64,000 nt of DNA from NCBI RefSeq assembly GCF_025465935.1, contig NZ_JANLNV010000072.1:1-64000 (forward strand), given 5' to 3'. This document shows, piece by piece, positions 1 through 13,077 of this stretch. The DNA comes from Pseudomonas sp. 7P_10.2_Bac1. Lineage in GTDB: Bacteria; Pseudomonadota; Gammaproteobacteria; Pseudomonadales; Pseudomonadaceae. The translations under genes and the position numbers were made by a program. The stretch's first letter is position 1; each line of letters opens with the position of its first letter. The notes below the pieces were generated by a model. That model was not told the DNA's origin, searched no databases, and saw only the letters and a list, made by a program, of their open reading frames with translations.

Positions 1-60
1 TAGGCGCCCAAAAATTTTTTAAAAAAAAAAACGCCCGCCCCCCACCCCCCCGCCTACGGG
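1..60. other. Low-complexity A/T then C-rich run at window edge
   Basis: A run of A and T followed by a stretch almost entirely of C. No coding capacity is visible. In Pseudomonas, valS usually lies just upstream of the next gene, but no valS end is seen here. The run may be a contig edge or sequencing artefact. Confidence 0.6.
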
Positions 61-74
61 AATTGCATGTGCCG

Positions 75-476
75 TCAGTTCTGGTGCTGCGCCAGCAGAC
101 GTTCCATGTGCGCATCCAGGCGGCGTTTGATTTCGGTTTCGATGTGCGGGGCGAAGTCGTTGATGACCTCGTGCATGATCGCTTGCGCGGCGTTGCGCAG
201 TTCTTTGTCCAGATGGACGAGCAGCGCGTCCGGGGCTTTTTCGGTCTTGGGTGCTTCTGCGATGCCGACCAACGGTATTTGTGCAGGTTCCGGGTCAGGC
301 TCAGGGGCGACAGTGTCGTCGATGACGTCAGACAGCAGCGGAATCTGCTCACCGTCACGGCCCACCATTTCAGTCAACAGCGGCGGTTGCAGGCCGTCAT
401 CGCCCAGCAATTGGCGAATGGATTCAAGATCGTCGAGCAGGTGTGCGGCTTTTTTCGGCGAATTGGAGGTGTCCAT
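75..476 (-). CDS. Conserved hypothetical protein next to holC
   Basis: A 133-residue acidic protein with no signal peptide or membrane segment. The N-terminal half is proline- and acid-rich. The C-terminal part (about residues 85-130) is predicted helical with heptad-like spacing and ends in charged and glutamine residues. I chose the ATG at 476, which gives MDTSNSPKK, over the upstream ATG at 530 that would overlap holC. Genes of this type sit between holC and valS in other pseudomonads. The function is unknown. Co-transcription with pepA and holC is likely because the gaps are short. Confidence 0.75.
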   Translation of the reverse strand: MDTSNSPKKAAHLLDDLESIRQLLGDDGLQPPLLTEMVGRDGEQIPLLSDVIDDTVAPEPDPEPAQIPLVGIAEAPKTEKAPDALLVHLDKELRNAAQAIMHEVINDFAPHIETEIKRRLDAHMERLLAQHQN

Positions 477-483
477 CGTGTGC

Positions 484-936
484 TCAGAGTCGTTGTAACT
501 TGTGATCTTGCAGAGGATAGCCGTGTTCACGGTAGAAGCGAAAACTCTCCCGCGCAGCCAGACGTACGACAGGGTCTTCGACCACGACTTCAGCGACGCG
601 GGCGAAGCGATTGAAAAATTCAGGGACTTTCAGGTCCAGGTTGATCAGTAAATCCTGATGGCTGGCAGGGGCTTGGGTCAGGCCCATGACAACTGTGCCG
701 TCAGGTTGATCTTCGGTGGTGCTGTGGGGCACGAAGCTTTCGCCCTTGAAGCGCCATAAACGCTCGTCCAGGTCCTGGCGTTGTGCCGCGTCACTGCAAT
801 GCAGGTAAACCCGGTGGCCAAGGCGCCAGGCTTTTTCAGTGAGTTTGCAGGCAAAGTCCAGCCGCGCAGAAGCCTCGGCGCTGGGCAGGATATAAAAGTC
901 GACCTTGGTCAGCTCGGTATGGGGTTCTGAGGTCAT
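484..936 (-). CDS. holC: DNA polymerase III chi subunit
   Basis: A 150-residue protein whose KVDFYILPS start and LHCSDAAQRQDLDERLW segment are typical of HolC. In the clamp-loader complex, chi pairs with psi and links the polymerase III holoenzyme to single-strand binding protein. The length is close to the family norm of about 140-150. It is 59 bp downstream of pepA on the same strand and 7 bp before the next gene, so the three probably form one operon. The pepA-holC order is conserved in pseudomonads. Confidence 0.93.
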   Translation of the reverse strand: MTSEPHTELTKVDFYILPSAEASARLDFACKLTEKAWRLGHRVYLHCSDAAQRQDLDERLWRFKGESFVPHSTTEDQPDGTVVMGLTQAPASHQDLLINLDLKVPEFFNRFARVAEVVVEDPVVRLAARESFRFYREHGYPLQDHKLQRL

Positions 937-995
937 TGCGATTCCTGAATCGGGGTTGCACCGCCTTCAGGCGATGCAACCGTCGATTGTCAGCT

Positions 996-2501
<1,506 letters not shown>

Positions 2502-2720
2502 TCAAATGGTCAACGTGCGCACAAACGGTGCGGTTTGCTTGCTTGAAAGATGAAGCGCTGCACCTGGGTGACAGACGGGCATCAAGGCAGGCAGTTTGAA
2601 CCTCGTCGGCCGGGCCTGACAACCCTCGAATGCTGCCAAATCAGCGCTTTAAAGCCTTGGCTGAGCATGTGCAGTGACAGGCGCGGTCATTCACAGGATA
2701 ATGCGCCATCTTTTTAAACG

Positions 2721-2745
2721 ACTAGGCTCATCACCATGAGCTAGT
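2721..2745. promoter_or_regulatory. Inverted repeat upstream of lptF
   Basis: ACTAGGCTCAT and ATGAGCTAGT pair around a CACC loop with a single bulged G. It lies in the 319-bp divergent pepA-lptF spacer, about 60 bp before the lptF start. It could be an operator or an RNA hairpin. The rest of the spacer shows nothing I recognise. Confidence 0.35.
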
Positions 2746-2805
2746 GTCGATTCGCTATGCCGCTTGTTTGGCCGCCTTAGCCTGACGACCCCTGGAGTGT
2801 CTGGT

Positions 2806-3924
2806 TTGATCGTCTTCCGTTATCTATCCCGCGAAGTCCTGCTTACATTGAGCGCTGTCAGCGCAGTGCTGCTGGTCATCATCATGAGCGGTCGCTTCAT
2901 CAAATATCTGGCCCAGGCTGCCTCCGGCGCCATGGACCCCAGCTCGCTGTTCCTGATCATGGGCGTGCGCCTGCCGGGCTTCATGCAGTTGATCCTGCCG
3001 CTGGGTCTGTTCCTGGGTTTTCTTCTGGCTTACGGGCGCATGTACCTCGAGAGCGAGATGACGGTCTTGTCGGCGACCGGGATGAGCCAGCAACGTCTGT
3101 TGGCCATCAGCATGGTGCCTGCGACCATTGTGGCGCTGATTGTTGCCTGGTTGAGCTTGAGCCTGGCGCCTCAAGGTGCCACGCAGTTTCAATTACTGCT
3201 TAACAAGCAAGATGCCCTGACCGAGTTCGATACCCTTGAACCGGGCCGCTTTCAGACCCTGAACGATGGTTCTCGAGTGACCTACACCGAACAAATGACC
3301 AATGACCGGACCAATCTGGGGGGCGTGTTTATCACCCAGAAAAACCTCGGTCAGGATGCCAAGGACCGCAGCATTTCTATATTGGTCGCGCAAAAGGGGC
3401 GCCAGGAAGTGCGTCCTGACGGCAGCCGCTGGTTGATCCTGGATGACGGTTATCGTTATGACGGTAACCCTGGGCTGGCGGATTACCGCGCCATCAAATA
3501 CGACACTTATGGCGTGTTGCTGCCCAAGCCCGATGTCAGTAATGAAGTCACGGACCGCGATGCGATGCCAACCAGCAGCCTCATCGGTAATCCGGACGTG
3601 CGTGCGATTGCAGAGTTGCAGTGGCGCATTTCCATGCCGCTTCTGGTGTTTATCGTGACCCTGATTGCCGTCCCGCTGTCCCGTGTCAACCCGCGCCAGG
3701 GCCGTTTCCTCAAGCTATTGCCTGCCATTCTTCTGTACATGGGTTACGTGACCGCCTTGATTCTGGTCCGTGGCGGCCTCGAAAAAGGCAGCATTTCACC
3801 GACGCTTGGCTTGTGGTGGGTGCACGGCCTGTTCCTGGCTATTGGTCTGCTGTTGTTCTACTGGGAGCCGTTGCGCTTGAAGTTGGCAAGTCGCCGTAGC
3901 GAGAAGGAGCTGGCTCATGGTTAA
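2806..3924 (+). CDS. lptF: LPS export permease LptF
   Basis: A 372-residue inner-membrane protein of the LptBFGC transporter, which extracts lipopolysaccharide from the inner membrane. It has the family layout: two N-terminal membrane helices (about 10-80), a periplasmic beta-jellyroll domain (about 120-260) and three or four C-terminal helices. I chose the TTG at 2806, which gives LIVFRYLSREV, because TGGAG lies 8 bp upstream. The longer TTG start at 2764 adds residues not typical of LptF. lptG follows with an 8-bp overlap. Not to be confused with the Pseudomonas lipotoxin also called LptF. Confidence 0.94.
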   Translation: MIVFRYLSREVLLTLSAVSAVLLVIIMSGRFIKYLAQAASGAMDPSSLFLIMGVRLPGFMQLILPLGLFLGFLLAYGRMYLESEMTVLSATGMSQQRLLAISMVPATIVALIVAWLSLSLAPQGATQFQLLLNKQDALTEFDTLEPGRFQTLNDGSRVTYTEQMTNDRTNLGGVFITQKNLGQDAKDRSISILVAQKGRQEVRPDGSRWLILDDGYRYDGNPGLADYRAIKYDTYGVLLPKPDVSNEVTDRDAMPTSSLIGNPDVRAIAELQWRISMPLLVFIVTLIAVPLSRVNPRQGRFLKLLPAILLYMGYVTALILVRGGLEKGSISPTLGLWWVHGLFLAIGLLLFYWEPLRLKLASRRSEKELAHG

Positions 3925-4978
3925 GCTCGATCGCTACATTGGTAAAAGCGTATTACTGGCGATCCTGGCTGTGTCCGGGATCATCGTCGGGCTTGCGTCG
4001 CTGTTCGCGTTCATTGACGAGGTGAAGAGTCTCTCCAGCACTTACACCATGTCGGATGTGTTCAGCTTTGTAGCGCTGACAGCGCCGCGTCGCCTCTACG
4101 ATATGTTACCGGTGGCAGCGCTGATCGGCTGCTTGATCGGGCTGGGCAGCCTGGCGAGCAACAGCGAACTGACCATTATGCGTGCGGCGGGTGTGTCCAC
4201 CGGTCGTATCGTGTGGGCGGTCATGAAGCCGATGCTGGTCCTGATGCTGGTCGGTATTCTGATTGGCGAATACCTGGCTCCCGCGACCGAGTCGGTGGCC
4301 CAGGCCAATCGGGCCCTGGCGCAGGGCAGCGGCGATGCGCAAAGCTCCAAGCATGGTATGTGGCACCGCGAGGGGGAGGAGTTCATCCATATCAACGCGG
4401 TTCAGCCAGATGGCATGTTGCTGGGGGTGACGCGTTATCGTTTCGATAAAGAGCACCACTTGCTGTCTGCCAGCTTCTCCAGGCAGGCCAACTTCATTGA
4501 GGACCACTGGCAACTGAGCGATGTGGCGACCACGGTTTTCCATGAGCGCAGCACAGAAGTCGTGAACCTGCCTGAAGAGCGCTGGGACGTCTCGCTGAGC
4601 CCTGAGCTGCTCAACACCGTCGTCATGGCGCCGGATGCGCTGTCGATTTCCGGGCTGTGGGGTTATATCCATTACCTGAAAGACCAGGGCCTGAACAACG
4701 GCCGTTACTGGCTGGCATTTTGGGTCAAGGTGTTGCAGCCATTTGTCACGGCCGCGCTGGTATTGATGGCCATTTCTTTCATCTTCGGCCCGTTGCGTTC
4801 TGTTACTTTGGGGCAACGAGTGTTTACCGGTGTGCTGATCGGCTTTGCATTCAAGATTGCGCAAGACCTGCTGGGGCCAGCCAGTCTGGTATTTGGCTTC
4901 TCGCCGCTGTTCGCGGTGCTGCTGCCAGCCGGTATCTGTGCCCTGGCCGGTTTCTGGTTGTTGCGTAGGGCCGGTTGA
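3917..4978 (+). CDS. lptG: LPS export permease LptG
   Basis: A 353-residue partner of LptF with the same topology: helices at about 10-120, a periplasmic jellyroll domain at about 130-270 and helices near the C terminus. The opening YIGKSVLLAILAVSGI is characteristic of LptG. It heterodimerises with LptF and receives energy from LptB. It overlaps lptF by 8 bp, so translation is probably coupled. A strong hairpin terminator follows, ending a two-gene operon. Confidence 0.95.
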   Translation: MVKLDRYIGKSVLLAILAVSGIIVGLASLFAFIDEVKSLSSTYTMSDVFSFVALTAPRRLYDMLPVAALIGCLIGLGSLASNSELTIMRAAGVSTGRIVWAVMKPMLVLMLVGILIGEYLAPATESVAQANRALAQGSGDAQSSKHGMWHREGEEFIHINAVQPDGMLLGVTRYRFDKEHHLLSASFSRQANFIEDHWQLSDVATTVFHERSTEVVNLPEERWDVSLSPELLNTVVMAPDALSISGLWGYIHYLKDQGLNNGRYWLAFWVKVLQPFVTAALVLMAISFIFGPLRSVTLGQRVFTGVLIGFAFKIAQDLLGPASLVFGFSPLFAVLLPAGICALAGFWLLRRAG

Positions 4979-4999
4979 TCAAACGTCATGGCGTTGATC

Positions 5000-5032
5000 A
5001 AAAAGCCTCTATCGCGTGATAGGGGCTTTTTT
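5000..5032 (+). terminator. Intrinsic terminator after lptG
   Basis: GCCtCTATC and GATAGgGGC pair around GCGT, with an A-run before and a T-run after. It can work in either direction and separates lptFG from lepA. Confidence 0.88.
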
Positions 5033-5123
5033 GTGAACGTGACGCTTGGCTCAGGGATCAGGTACAATTCCCGGCTATTTTTCGGCGGGCAGTCTGCCTG
5101 CGACTTTTTTTGAGTGTTGACCC

Positions 5124-6923
5124 GTGAGTGATTTGAGTCATATCCGCAATTTCTCCATCATCGCCCACATTGACCATGGCAAGTCGACGCTGGCCGATCG
5201 TTTCATTCAGATGTGCGGTGGTCTGACTGCCCGCGAAATGGAAGCCCAGGTACTGGACTCCATGGACCTGGAGCGTGAGCGTGGGATTACCATCAAGGCC
5301 CACAGCGTTACCTTGTACTACACGGCCAAAGACGGCAAAACCTATCAGTTGAACTTCATTGATACCCCGGGTCACGTTGACTTCACCTACGAAGTCAGCC
5401 GCTCTCTGGCGGCCTGTGAAGGTGCCTTGCTGGTGGTAGACGCGGGGCAGGGCGTAGAAGCCCAGTCCGTTGCCAACTGCTACACCGCTATCGAACAGGG
5501 TCTTGAGGTGATGCCGGTCTTGAACAAGATCGACCTGCCACAGGCTGACCCTGATCGTGTGAAGGAAGAAATCGAAAAAATCATCGGTATCGATGCCACT
5601 GACGCCGTGACCTGCAGCGCCAAGACTGGCCTGGGTGTCGACGAAGTGCTCGAGCGCCTGGTGCACACCATTCCTGCGCCAACCGGCAATATCGATGATC
5701 CGCTGCAGGCGTTGATCATCGACTCCTGGTTCGACAACTACCTGGGCGTTGTCTCCTTGGTACGCGTGCGTCACGGCCGCGTGAAAAAAGGCGACAAGAT
5801 CCTGGTCAAATCCACCGGCAAGATCCACTTGGTGGACAGCGTCGGTGTTTTCAACCCGAAACACACAGCGACTTCCGACCTCAAGGCCGGCGAAGTGGGC
5901 TTCATCATCGCAGGCATCAAGGACATTCACGGTGCGCCGGTGGGTGACACCCTGACCCTGAGCTCGACCCCTGATGTCGAAGTGTTGCCAGGTTTCAAAC
6001 GCATTCAGCCTCAGGTATACGCGGGTCTGTTCCCGGTCAGCTCCGATGACTTCGAAGATTTCCGTGACGCGCTGCAAAAGCTGACGCTGAACGACTCGTC
6101 GCTGCAATACACACCAGAAAGCTCTGACGCACTGGGCTTCGGCTTCCGTTGCGGCTTCCTGGGCATGCTGCACATGGAAATCATCCAGGAGCGCCTGGAG
6201 CGCGAATACGACCTGGACCTGATTACCACGGCCCCGACCGTAATTTTCGAGCTGCTGCTCAAGAACGGCGACACGATTTACGTCGATAACCCGTCTAAAC
6301 TGCCAGACTTGTCGGCCATCGAAGATATGCGCGAGCCAATCGTGCGTGCCAACATTCTTGTGCCTCAAGAGCACCTGGGCAACGTCATAACCCTGTGTAT
6401 CGAAAAACGTGGCGTTCAGCACGACATGTTGTTCCTGGGTACTCAGGTGCAAGTGACCTACGATTTGCCGATGAACGAAGTGGTTCTGGACTTCTTCGAC
6501 CGTCTCAAATCCACCAGTCGCGGCTATGCTTCGCTCGATTACCATTTCGACCGCTACCAGTCGGCTAATCTGGTGAAGCTTGATGTATTGATCAACGGCG
6601 AGAAAGTCGATGCCTTGGCATTGATCGTTCACCGTGACAACGCCCACTACAAAGGGCGTGCACTAACCGAAAAAATGAAAGAACTGATTCCTCGTCAGAT
6701 GTTCGACGTTGCAATCCAGGCCGCCATCGGCGGGCAGATTGTGGCGCGTACCACCGTCAAGGCTCTCAGAAAGAACGTACTGGCCAAATGCTACGGTGGT
6801 GACGTTAGCCGTAAGCGCAAGCTGTTGGAAAAGCAAAAGGCCGGTAAAAAACGCATGAAGCAAGTGGGTAACGTGGAGATTCCACAAGAAGCCTTCCTTG
6901 CGGTGCTCAGGTTGGATAGCTAG
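5124..6923 (+). CDS. lepA: Elongation factor 4 (ribosomal back-translocase)
   Basis: A 599-residue translational GTPase starting at GTG. The G motifs are visible: [10 protein letters not shown] (G1), DTPGHVD (G3) and NKID (G4), all within the first 135 residues. EF-G-like domains follow, and the lysine-rich C-terminal domain ends the protein. LepA acts on stalled ribosomes and in ribosome assembly. lepB starts 5 bp after its stop, the standard lepA-lepB pairing. Length is normal. Confidence 0.97.
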   Translation: MSDLSHIRNFSIIAHIDHGKSTLADRFIQMCGGLTAREMEAQVLDSMDLERERGITIKAHSVTLYYTAKDGKTYQLNFIDTPGHVDFTYEVSRSLAACEGALLVVDAGQGVEAQSVANCYTAIEQGLEVMPVLNKIDLPQADPDRVKEEIEKIIGIDATDAVTCSAKTGLGVDEVLERLVHTIPAPTGNIDDPLQALIIDSWFDNYLGVVSLVRVRHGRVKKGDKILVKSTGKIHLVDSVGVFNPKHTATSDLKAGEVGFIIAGIKDIHGAPVGDTLTLSSTPDVEVLPGFKRIQPQVYAGLFPVSSDDFEDFRDALQKLTLNDSSLQYTPESSDALGFGFRCGFLGMLHMEIIQERLEREYDLDLITTAPTVIFELLLKNGDTIYVDNPSKLPDLSAIEDMREPIVRANILVPQEHLGNVITLCIEKRGVQHDMLFLGTQVQVTYDLPMNEVVLDFFDRLKSTSRGYASLDYHFDRYQSANLVKLDVLINGEKVDALALIVHRDNAHYKGRALTEKMKELIPRQMFDVAIQAAIGGQIVARTTVKALRKNVLAKCYGGDVSRKRKLLEKQKAGKKRMKQVGNVEIPQEAFLAVLRLDS

Positions 6924-6928
6924 GTCCT

Positions 6929-7783
6929 ATGTCACTAAATTTCCCGCTGTTGCTGGTTATTGCTGTCGCCGTCTGCGGTTTGCTGGCGCTGCTCGATCTG
7001 GTCTTCCTGGCACCTCGCCGGCGCAAGGCCATTGCCAACTATCAGGCCACTGTTCAGCCGGCTGATGGGCAGGTCATCGAAAAGCTCAACAAGGAACCGC
7101 TGCTGGTTGAATACGGCAAGTCGTTCTTCCCGGTGTTGTTCATCGTGCTGGTGCTGCGTTCGTTTCTGGTTGAGCCGTTCCAGATTCCGTCCGGCTCGAT
7201 GAAACCGACACTGGACGTGGGCGACTTCATTTTGGTGAACAAGTTTTCTTACGGGATCCGCTTGCCGGTGATCGACAAGAAAATCATCGAAGTGGGTGAT
7301 CCGCAGCGCGGGGATGTCATGGTGTTTCGCTACCCAAGCGATCCGTCCGTCAACTACATCAAGCGTGTAGTCGGCCTGCCGGGCGACAAGATTCGCTACA
7401 CCAGCGACAAGCATTTGTACGTCAATGACCAACTGGTTGCCGAGCAACTGGTGGGCGTTGAGCCTGGCACCTTGGGCAGTGCAGAGTTGTACAAAGAGAA
7501 GCTGGGCGAAGTCGAGCACATGATTCGCAAGGAAATGAGCCGCTATCGCACACCCCCTGACAACGAGTGGACGGTTCCGGCCGGGCACTACTTCATGATG
7601 GGTGACAACCGCGACAACTCGAACGACAGCCGTTACTGGGATGATCCCAACATTCCCAAAGATGAGCTGGGCATGGTTCCCGACCAGAACATTGTCGGCA
7701 AGGCCTTCGCAGTCTGGATGAGTTGGCCGGAACCCAAGATGAGCCATCTGCCGAACTTCTCGCGGGTGGGTCTGATCAAGTAG
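6929..7783 (+). CDS. lepB: Signal peptidase I
   Basis: A 284-residue inner-membrane protease that removes signal peptides from exported proteins. Two membrane helices lie in the first 80 residues. The catalytic serine is S90 in PSGSMKPTL and the lysine is K145 in YIKRVVGLPGD. The conserved GDNRDNSNDSRYW box lies near residue 230. It is co-transcribed with lepA. A perfect hairpin follows its stop, where DUF4845 would normally be found. Confidence 0.97.
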   Translation: MSLNFPLLLVIAVAVCGLLALLDLVFLAPRRRKAIANYQATVQPADGQVIEKLNKEPLLVEYGKSFFPVLFIVLVLRSFLVEPFQIPSGSMKPTLDVGDFILVNKFSYGIRLPVIDKKIIEVGDPQRGDVMVFRYPSDPSVNYIKRVVGLPGDKIRYTSDKHLYVNDQLVAEQLVGVEPGTLGSAELYKEKLGEVEHMIRKEMSRYRTPPDNEWTVPAGHYFMMGDNRDNSNDSRYWDDPNIPKDELGMVPDQNIVGKAFAVWMSWPEPKMSHLPNFSRVGLIK

Positions 7784-7789
7784 CCAAGA

Positions 7790-7812
7790 CGGCGCTGTTA
7801 ATAACAGCGCCG
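7790..7812 (+). terminator. Hairpin after lepB
   Basis: CGGCGCTGTTA is followed directly by its complement. Only a loose T-rich tract (TGCTTTT) follows, so it may be a weak terminator or a processing hairpin. It sits between lepB and the DUF4845 remnant. Confidence 0.5.
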
Positions 7813-7892
7813 AATGCTTTTCAGGCGTCCCGATAAATCGGCGCCTGACGGTTCTTACGACCGCCTGCCATGTCGGGCAGAGCGGTCACAGT

Positions 7893-8045
7893 ATTCAGGA
7901 TGTGGATTTGAACAAAGCGTTAAGTGTGACGGCGGCGAACAGCCAGTTCCCTGTCCATTTGCTATGCGATAAACGAGCATCACTGATCCCTAATATCGGT
8001 CCGGTGGTGACATTCGGCCACGAACTCAGCGTGGGTAAATCGTGA
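7893..8045 (+). pseudogene. C-terminal remnant of a DUF4845 protein
   Basis: The reading frame ending at the TGA 8043-8045 encodes IQDVDLNKALSVTAANSQF and, further on, [20 protein letters not shown]. From family memory this resembles the C-terminal half of the DUF4845 protein that sits between lepB and rnc in other pseudomonads. No usable start codon, ribosome site or N-terminal membrane segment is present upstream. The stop still overlaps the rnc GTG as GTGA, which suggests an original coupled gene. Some substitutions disturb expected positions, for example LLCDK where KYEKR-like residues are usual. This is a residue-pattern judgement, not an alignment. Confidence 0.7.
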
Positions 8046-8731
8046 GTTTTTCTTTAAGTCGTTTGGAGCGTCAGCTCGGCTACACCTTTAAAGACCAGGA
8101 GCTGATGGTTCTGGCACTGACACACCGCAGTTTCGCGGGGCGCAATAACGAGCGTCTTGAGTTCCTGGGGGATGCCATTCTCAATTTCGTTGCCGGTGAA
8201 GCGTTGTTCGATCGCTTCCCGTTGGCCCGTGAAGGCCAGTTGTCGCGCTTGCGTGCGCGTTTGGTGAAAGGCGAAACCCTGGCCGTCCTGGCCCGCGGTT
8301 TTGAGTTGGGCGAGTATCTGCGCCTGGGGTCGGGCGAACTGAAAAGCGGCGGTTTTCGTCGCGAGTCGATCTTGGCGGATGCCCTTGAAGCGTTGATTGG
8401 CGCCATCTACCTGGACGCGGGTATGGAAACCGCCCGTGACCGCGTGTTGGCCTGGCTGGCGGGGGAGTTCGAGACCCTGACCCTGGTCGACACCAATAAA
8501 GACCCAAAGACCCGACTGCAAGAATACTTGCAGTCACGCGCCTGTGAGCTGCCACGCTATGAAGTGGTGGATATCCAGGGCGAACCGCATTGCCGCACTT
8601 TCTTTGTCGAGTGCGAGATTGTCCTATTGAATGAAAAAAGCCGAGGCCAGGGCGTGAGCCGCCGTATTGCTGAACAAGTAGCGGCCGCCGCAGCACTGAT
8701 TGCCCTTGGCGTGGAGAATGGCCATGACTGA
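8042..8731 (+). CDS. rnc: Ribonuclease III
   Basis: A 229-residue double-stranded RNA endonuclease for rRNA and mRNA processing. The catalytic signature [11 protein letters not shown] is near residue 38, the second acidic cluster is in [13 protein letters not shown], and a double-stranded RNA-binding domain fills about 155-225. It starts at GTG, overlapping the stop of the DUF4845 remnant. era overlaps its end by 8 bp. Length is normal. Confidence 0.96.
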   Translation: MSFSLSRLERQLGYTFKDQELMVLALTHRSFAGRNNERLEFLGDAILNFVAGEALFDRFPLAREGQLSRLRARLVKGETLAVLARGFELGEYLRLGSGELKSGGFRRESILADALEALIGAIYLDAGMETARDRVLAWLAGEFETLTLVDTNKDPKTRLQEYLQSRACELPRYEVVDIQGEPHCRTFFVECEIVLLNEKSRGQGVSRRIAEQVAAAAALIALGVENGHD

Positions 8732-9626
8732 TTCAACTGAAACTCGCTGTGGCTATGTCGCCATCGTTGGTCGACCTAACGTGGGTAAATCCACACTGCT
8801 GAACCACATTCTGGGTCAAAAGCTGGCGATCACCTCGCGCAAGCCACAGACCACCCGTCACAACATGCTGGGCATCAAGACCGAAGGCGATATCCAGGCC
8901 ATCTACGTCGACACGCCGGGCATGCACAAGGGCGGCGAAAAGGCCCTGAACCGTTACATGAACAAAACTGCTTCGGCGGCGTTGAAAGACGTTGACGTGG
9001 TGATCTTCGTAGTTGACCGCACCAAGTGGACTGAAGAAGACCAGATGGTCCTCGAGCGCGTCCAGTACGTGACCGGCCCGTTGATCGTGGCGTTGAACAA
9101 GACCGACCGCATCGAAGACAAAACCGAACTGATGCCACACCTGACCTGGCTTCAGGAACAACTGCCAAACGCCCAGATCGTGCCGATCTCGGCTCAGAAC
9201 GGCCACAACCTCGACACCCTTGAGCGCGTGATTGCCGAGCATCTGCCGGAAAACGAGCACTTCTTCCCGGAAGACCAGATCACCGATCGCAGCAGCCGCT
9301 TCCTGGCTGCCGAACTGGTGCGTGAGAAGATCATGCGCCAGCTGGGTGCTGAGTTGCCGTACCAGATCACCGTCGAGATCGAAGAATTCAAGCAGCAGGG
9401 CAAGACCTTGCATATTCATGCGTTGATTCTGGTTGAACGTGACGGTCAGAAGAAAATCATCATTGGCGACAAGGGCGAGCGCATCAAGCGCATCGGCACT
9501 GAAGCACGCAAGGACATGGAACTGCTGTTTGATTCCAAAATCATGCTGAACCTGTGGGTCAAGGTCAAAGGCGGCTGGTCCGATGACGAGCGTGCCTTGC
9601 GTTCGCTGGGTTATGGCGATCAGTAA
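8724..9626 (+). CDS. era: GTPase Era
   Basis: A 300-residue GTPase that binds 16S rRNA during 30S maturation. G motifs are [10 protein letters not shown] (G1), DTPGM (G3) and NKTD (G4). The C-terminal KH domain includes [14 protein letters not shown] chose the ATG at 8724 ([11 protein letters not shown]) because it matches the family start and has GGAG 7 bp upstream. It overlaps rnc by 8 bp, so translation is probably coupled. Confidence 0.96.
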   Translation: MTDSTETRCGYVAIVGRPNVGKSTLLNHILGQKLAITSRKPQTTRHNMLGIKTEGDIQAIYVDTPGMHKGGEKALNRYMNKTASAALKDVDVVIFVVDRTKWTEEDQMVLERVQYVTGPLIVALNKTDRIEDKTELMPHLTWLQEQLPNAQIVPISAQNGHNLDTLERVIAEHLPENEHFFPEDQITDRSSRFLAAELVREKIMRQLGAELPYQITVEIEEFKQQGKTLHIHALILVERDGQKKIIIGDKGERIKRIGTEARKDMELLFDSKIMLNLWVKVKGGWSDDERALRSLGYGDQ

Positions 9627-9659
9627 GGGATTGTAATACCTCGCTGTAGTGCAAGATCC

Positions 9660-9746
9660 TGTGGGAGCGGGCTTGCTCGCGATAGCATCAAATCGGTCTG
9701 CCTGCCTTGCCGAGTTGACGTTATCGCGAGCAAGCCCGCTCCCACA
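9660..9746. repeat. REP-type inverted pair (GTGGGAGCGGGC family)
   Basis: TGTGGGAGCGGGCTTGCTCG at the left faces its inverted copy, separated by about 35 bp, between era and recO. The same family recurs at 39733 and 57845. It matches the Pseudomonas REP/REPIN type that is mobilised by RAYT proteins, but no RAYT gene is in this window. Confidence 0.85.
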
Positions 9747-9772
9747 TTAGACTTCTGATAAAGCTGATCCCT

Positions 9773-10462
9773 ATGTCCAGCAAATCCATCGTCCCTCAGC
9801 TCTCCTACGTCCTGCACAGTCGCCCTTACCGTGAAACCAGTGCGCTGGTGGATTTCATCACGCCGCAAGGGCGCCTGCGTGCGGTACTGCGCAATGCGCG
9901 GGGCAAGGCGGGTACGCTGGCTCGGCCATTTGTGCCGCTGGAAATCGAGTTTTTCGGCCGCGGCGAGCTGAAAAACGTCGGTCGCATGGAAAGCGCGGGC
10001 GTTTCGACCTGGCTTAATGGCGAGGCGCTGTTCAGCGGTCTCTACCTCAATGAGCTGCTGATACGCCTGTTGCCTGCCGAAGACCCGCACCCGGCGGTCT
10101 TCGATCACTACGCTGCCACGTTGCTGGCCTTGGCCGAAGGACGTCCGCTGGAGCCGTTGCTGCGGGCCTTCGAGTGGCGACTGCTGGACGATCTGGGCTA
10201 CAGCTTCTCACTGACTGAGGATATACACGGTGATCCGGTGGAGGCGGATGGCATGTACCGCTTGCAGGTGGACGCCGGGCTTGAACGTGTCTGGTTGTTG
10301 CAGCCAGGGTTGTTTCATGGCGTTGAGTTATTGGCCATGGCAGAAGCCGACTGGAGCGCAACGGGCGTATTGTCAGCGGCCAAACGTTTAATGCGCCAGG
10401 CATTGGCCGTGCATCTGGCCGGTAAGCCACTGGCCAGTCGTGAGTTGTTTCGCAAGCCCTGA
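9773..10462 (+). CDS. recO: DNA repair protein RecO
   Basis: A 229-residue recombination mediator of the RecFOR pathway that helps load RecA onto SSB-coated DNA. The N-terminal OB-fold contains [18 protein letters not shown] helical C-terminal region follows. The zinc cysteines seen in some RecO proteins are not obvious here. It follows era in the conserved order, separated by a REP pair, and precedes pdxJ by about 50 bp. Confidence 0.94.
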   Translation: MSSKSIVPQLSYVLHSRPYRETSALVDFITPQGRLRAVLRNARGKAGTLARPFVPLEIEFFGRGELKNVGRMESAGVSTWLNGEALFSGLYLNELLIRLLPAEDPHPAVFDHYAATLLALAEGRPLEPLLRAFEWRLLDDLGYSFSLTEDIHGDPVEADGMYRLQVDAGLERVWLLQPGLFHGVELLAMAEADWSATGVLSAAKRLMRQALAVHLAGKPLASRELFRKP

Positions 10463-10512
10463 ATAGATCGGTATGCTGTGCGCCGAATCTTCAACTCTTC
10501 AGGAGAGCCCAC

Positions 10513-11256
10513 GTGACCACTAGCAATCGCATTCTTCTTGGCGTGAATATCGACCACGTAGCCACGCTGCGTCAGGCGCGAGGCACGCGTTACCCGGACC
10601 CGGTCAAAGCGGCTCTGGACGCGGAAGAGGCGGGCGCCGACGGCATCACCGTGCATCTGCGCGAAGACCGTCGCCACATTCAGGAGCGCGACGTGTTGCT
10701 GCTCAAGGATGTGCTGCAAACGCGCATGAACTTTGAAATGGGCGTGACCGAAGAGATGATGGCCTTTGCCGAGCGCATCCGTCCGGCGCATATCTGCCTG
10801 GTGCCGGAAACCCGTCAGGAGCTGACCACCGAAGGCGGTCTTGATGTCGCGGGCCAGGAAGCACGTATCAAGGCCGCTGTTGAGCGTCTGAGCAAGCTTG
10901 GCAGTGAGGTGTCGCTGTTCATCGACGCTGACGAGCGTCAGATTGAAGCTTCTCGCCGTGTCGGCGCGCCAGCCATCGAACTGCACACGGGGCGATATGC
11001 CGATGCCCTGACGCCGACCGAAGTGGCTCAAGAGCTGCAACGCGTGGCTGATGGCGTGGCCTTTGGCCTGGGCCAGGGGCTGATCGTCAACGCCGGCCAT
11101 GGTTTGCACTACCACAACGTGGAAGCCGTGGCGGCGATCAAGGGAATCAATGAGCTGAACATTGGCCACGCATTGGTGGCACATGCGCTGTTCGTCGGCT
11201 TCAAATCCGCTGTATCCGAAATGAAAGCCCTGATTCTGGCGGCCTCAAAAGCTTAA
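10513..11256 (+). CDS. pdxJ: Pyridoxine 5'-phosphate synthase
   Basis: A 247-residue TIM-barrel enzyme that condenses deoxyxylulose phosphate with 3-amino-2-oxopropyl phosphate, the final ring-forming step of vitamin B6 synthesis. The family start [16 protein letters not shown] and the segment [16 protein letters not shown] are present. It begins at GTG with AGGAG about 8 bp upstream. A REP palindrome follows and may help end transcription. Confidence 0.96.
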   Translation: MTTSNRILLGVNIDHVATLRQARGTRYPDPVKAALDAEEAGADGITVHLREDRRHIQERDVLLLKDVLQTRMNFEMGVTEEMMAFAERIRPAHICLVPETRQELTTEGGLDVAGQEARIKAAVERLSKLGSEVSLFIDADERQIEASRRVGAPAIELHTGRYADALTPTEVAQELQRVADGVAFGLGQGLIVNAGHGLHYHNVEAVAAIKGINELNIGHALVAHALFVGFKSAVSEMKALILAASKA

Positions 11257-11271
11257 GGCACATCCCCGATC

Positions 11272-12861
<1,590 letters not shown>

Positions 12862-13030
12862 TCAAAAACGCTCTAACCCTTACGGAATAGGGGTTGGGCA
12901 GGGGTCTAAAGATCATTACCGACCATCTGTTAACCCGCTGATAGCCACAAAGAATAAGAATTTGATCGATTAACGACGTTTGGCGTGCGTCTAGTGTGCC
13001 GTTTCGGGTGCCGTCACCGATGGTTTAGGC

Positions 13031-13036
13031 TAGAAT
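13031..13036 (+). promoter_or_regulatory. Possible purL -10 element
   Basis: TAGAAT lies about 40 bp before the purL ATG in the 285-bp mltF-purL divergent spacer. No convincing -35 was found. No riboswitch-like structure was recognised in the spacer. Confidence 0.3.
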
Positions 13037-13077
13037 GCCGGGCCTCAAAGCACACCCCTCCCGAGGCTGTCCCGAAG

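Noticed and set aside
5058..6647. A 529-residue minus-strand open frame
   Set aside because: Antisense shadow of lepA in high-GC DNA.
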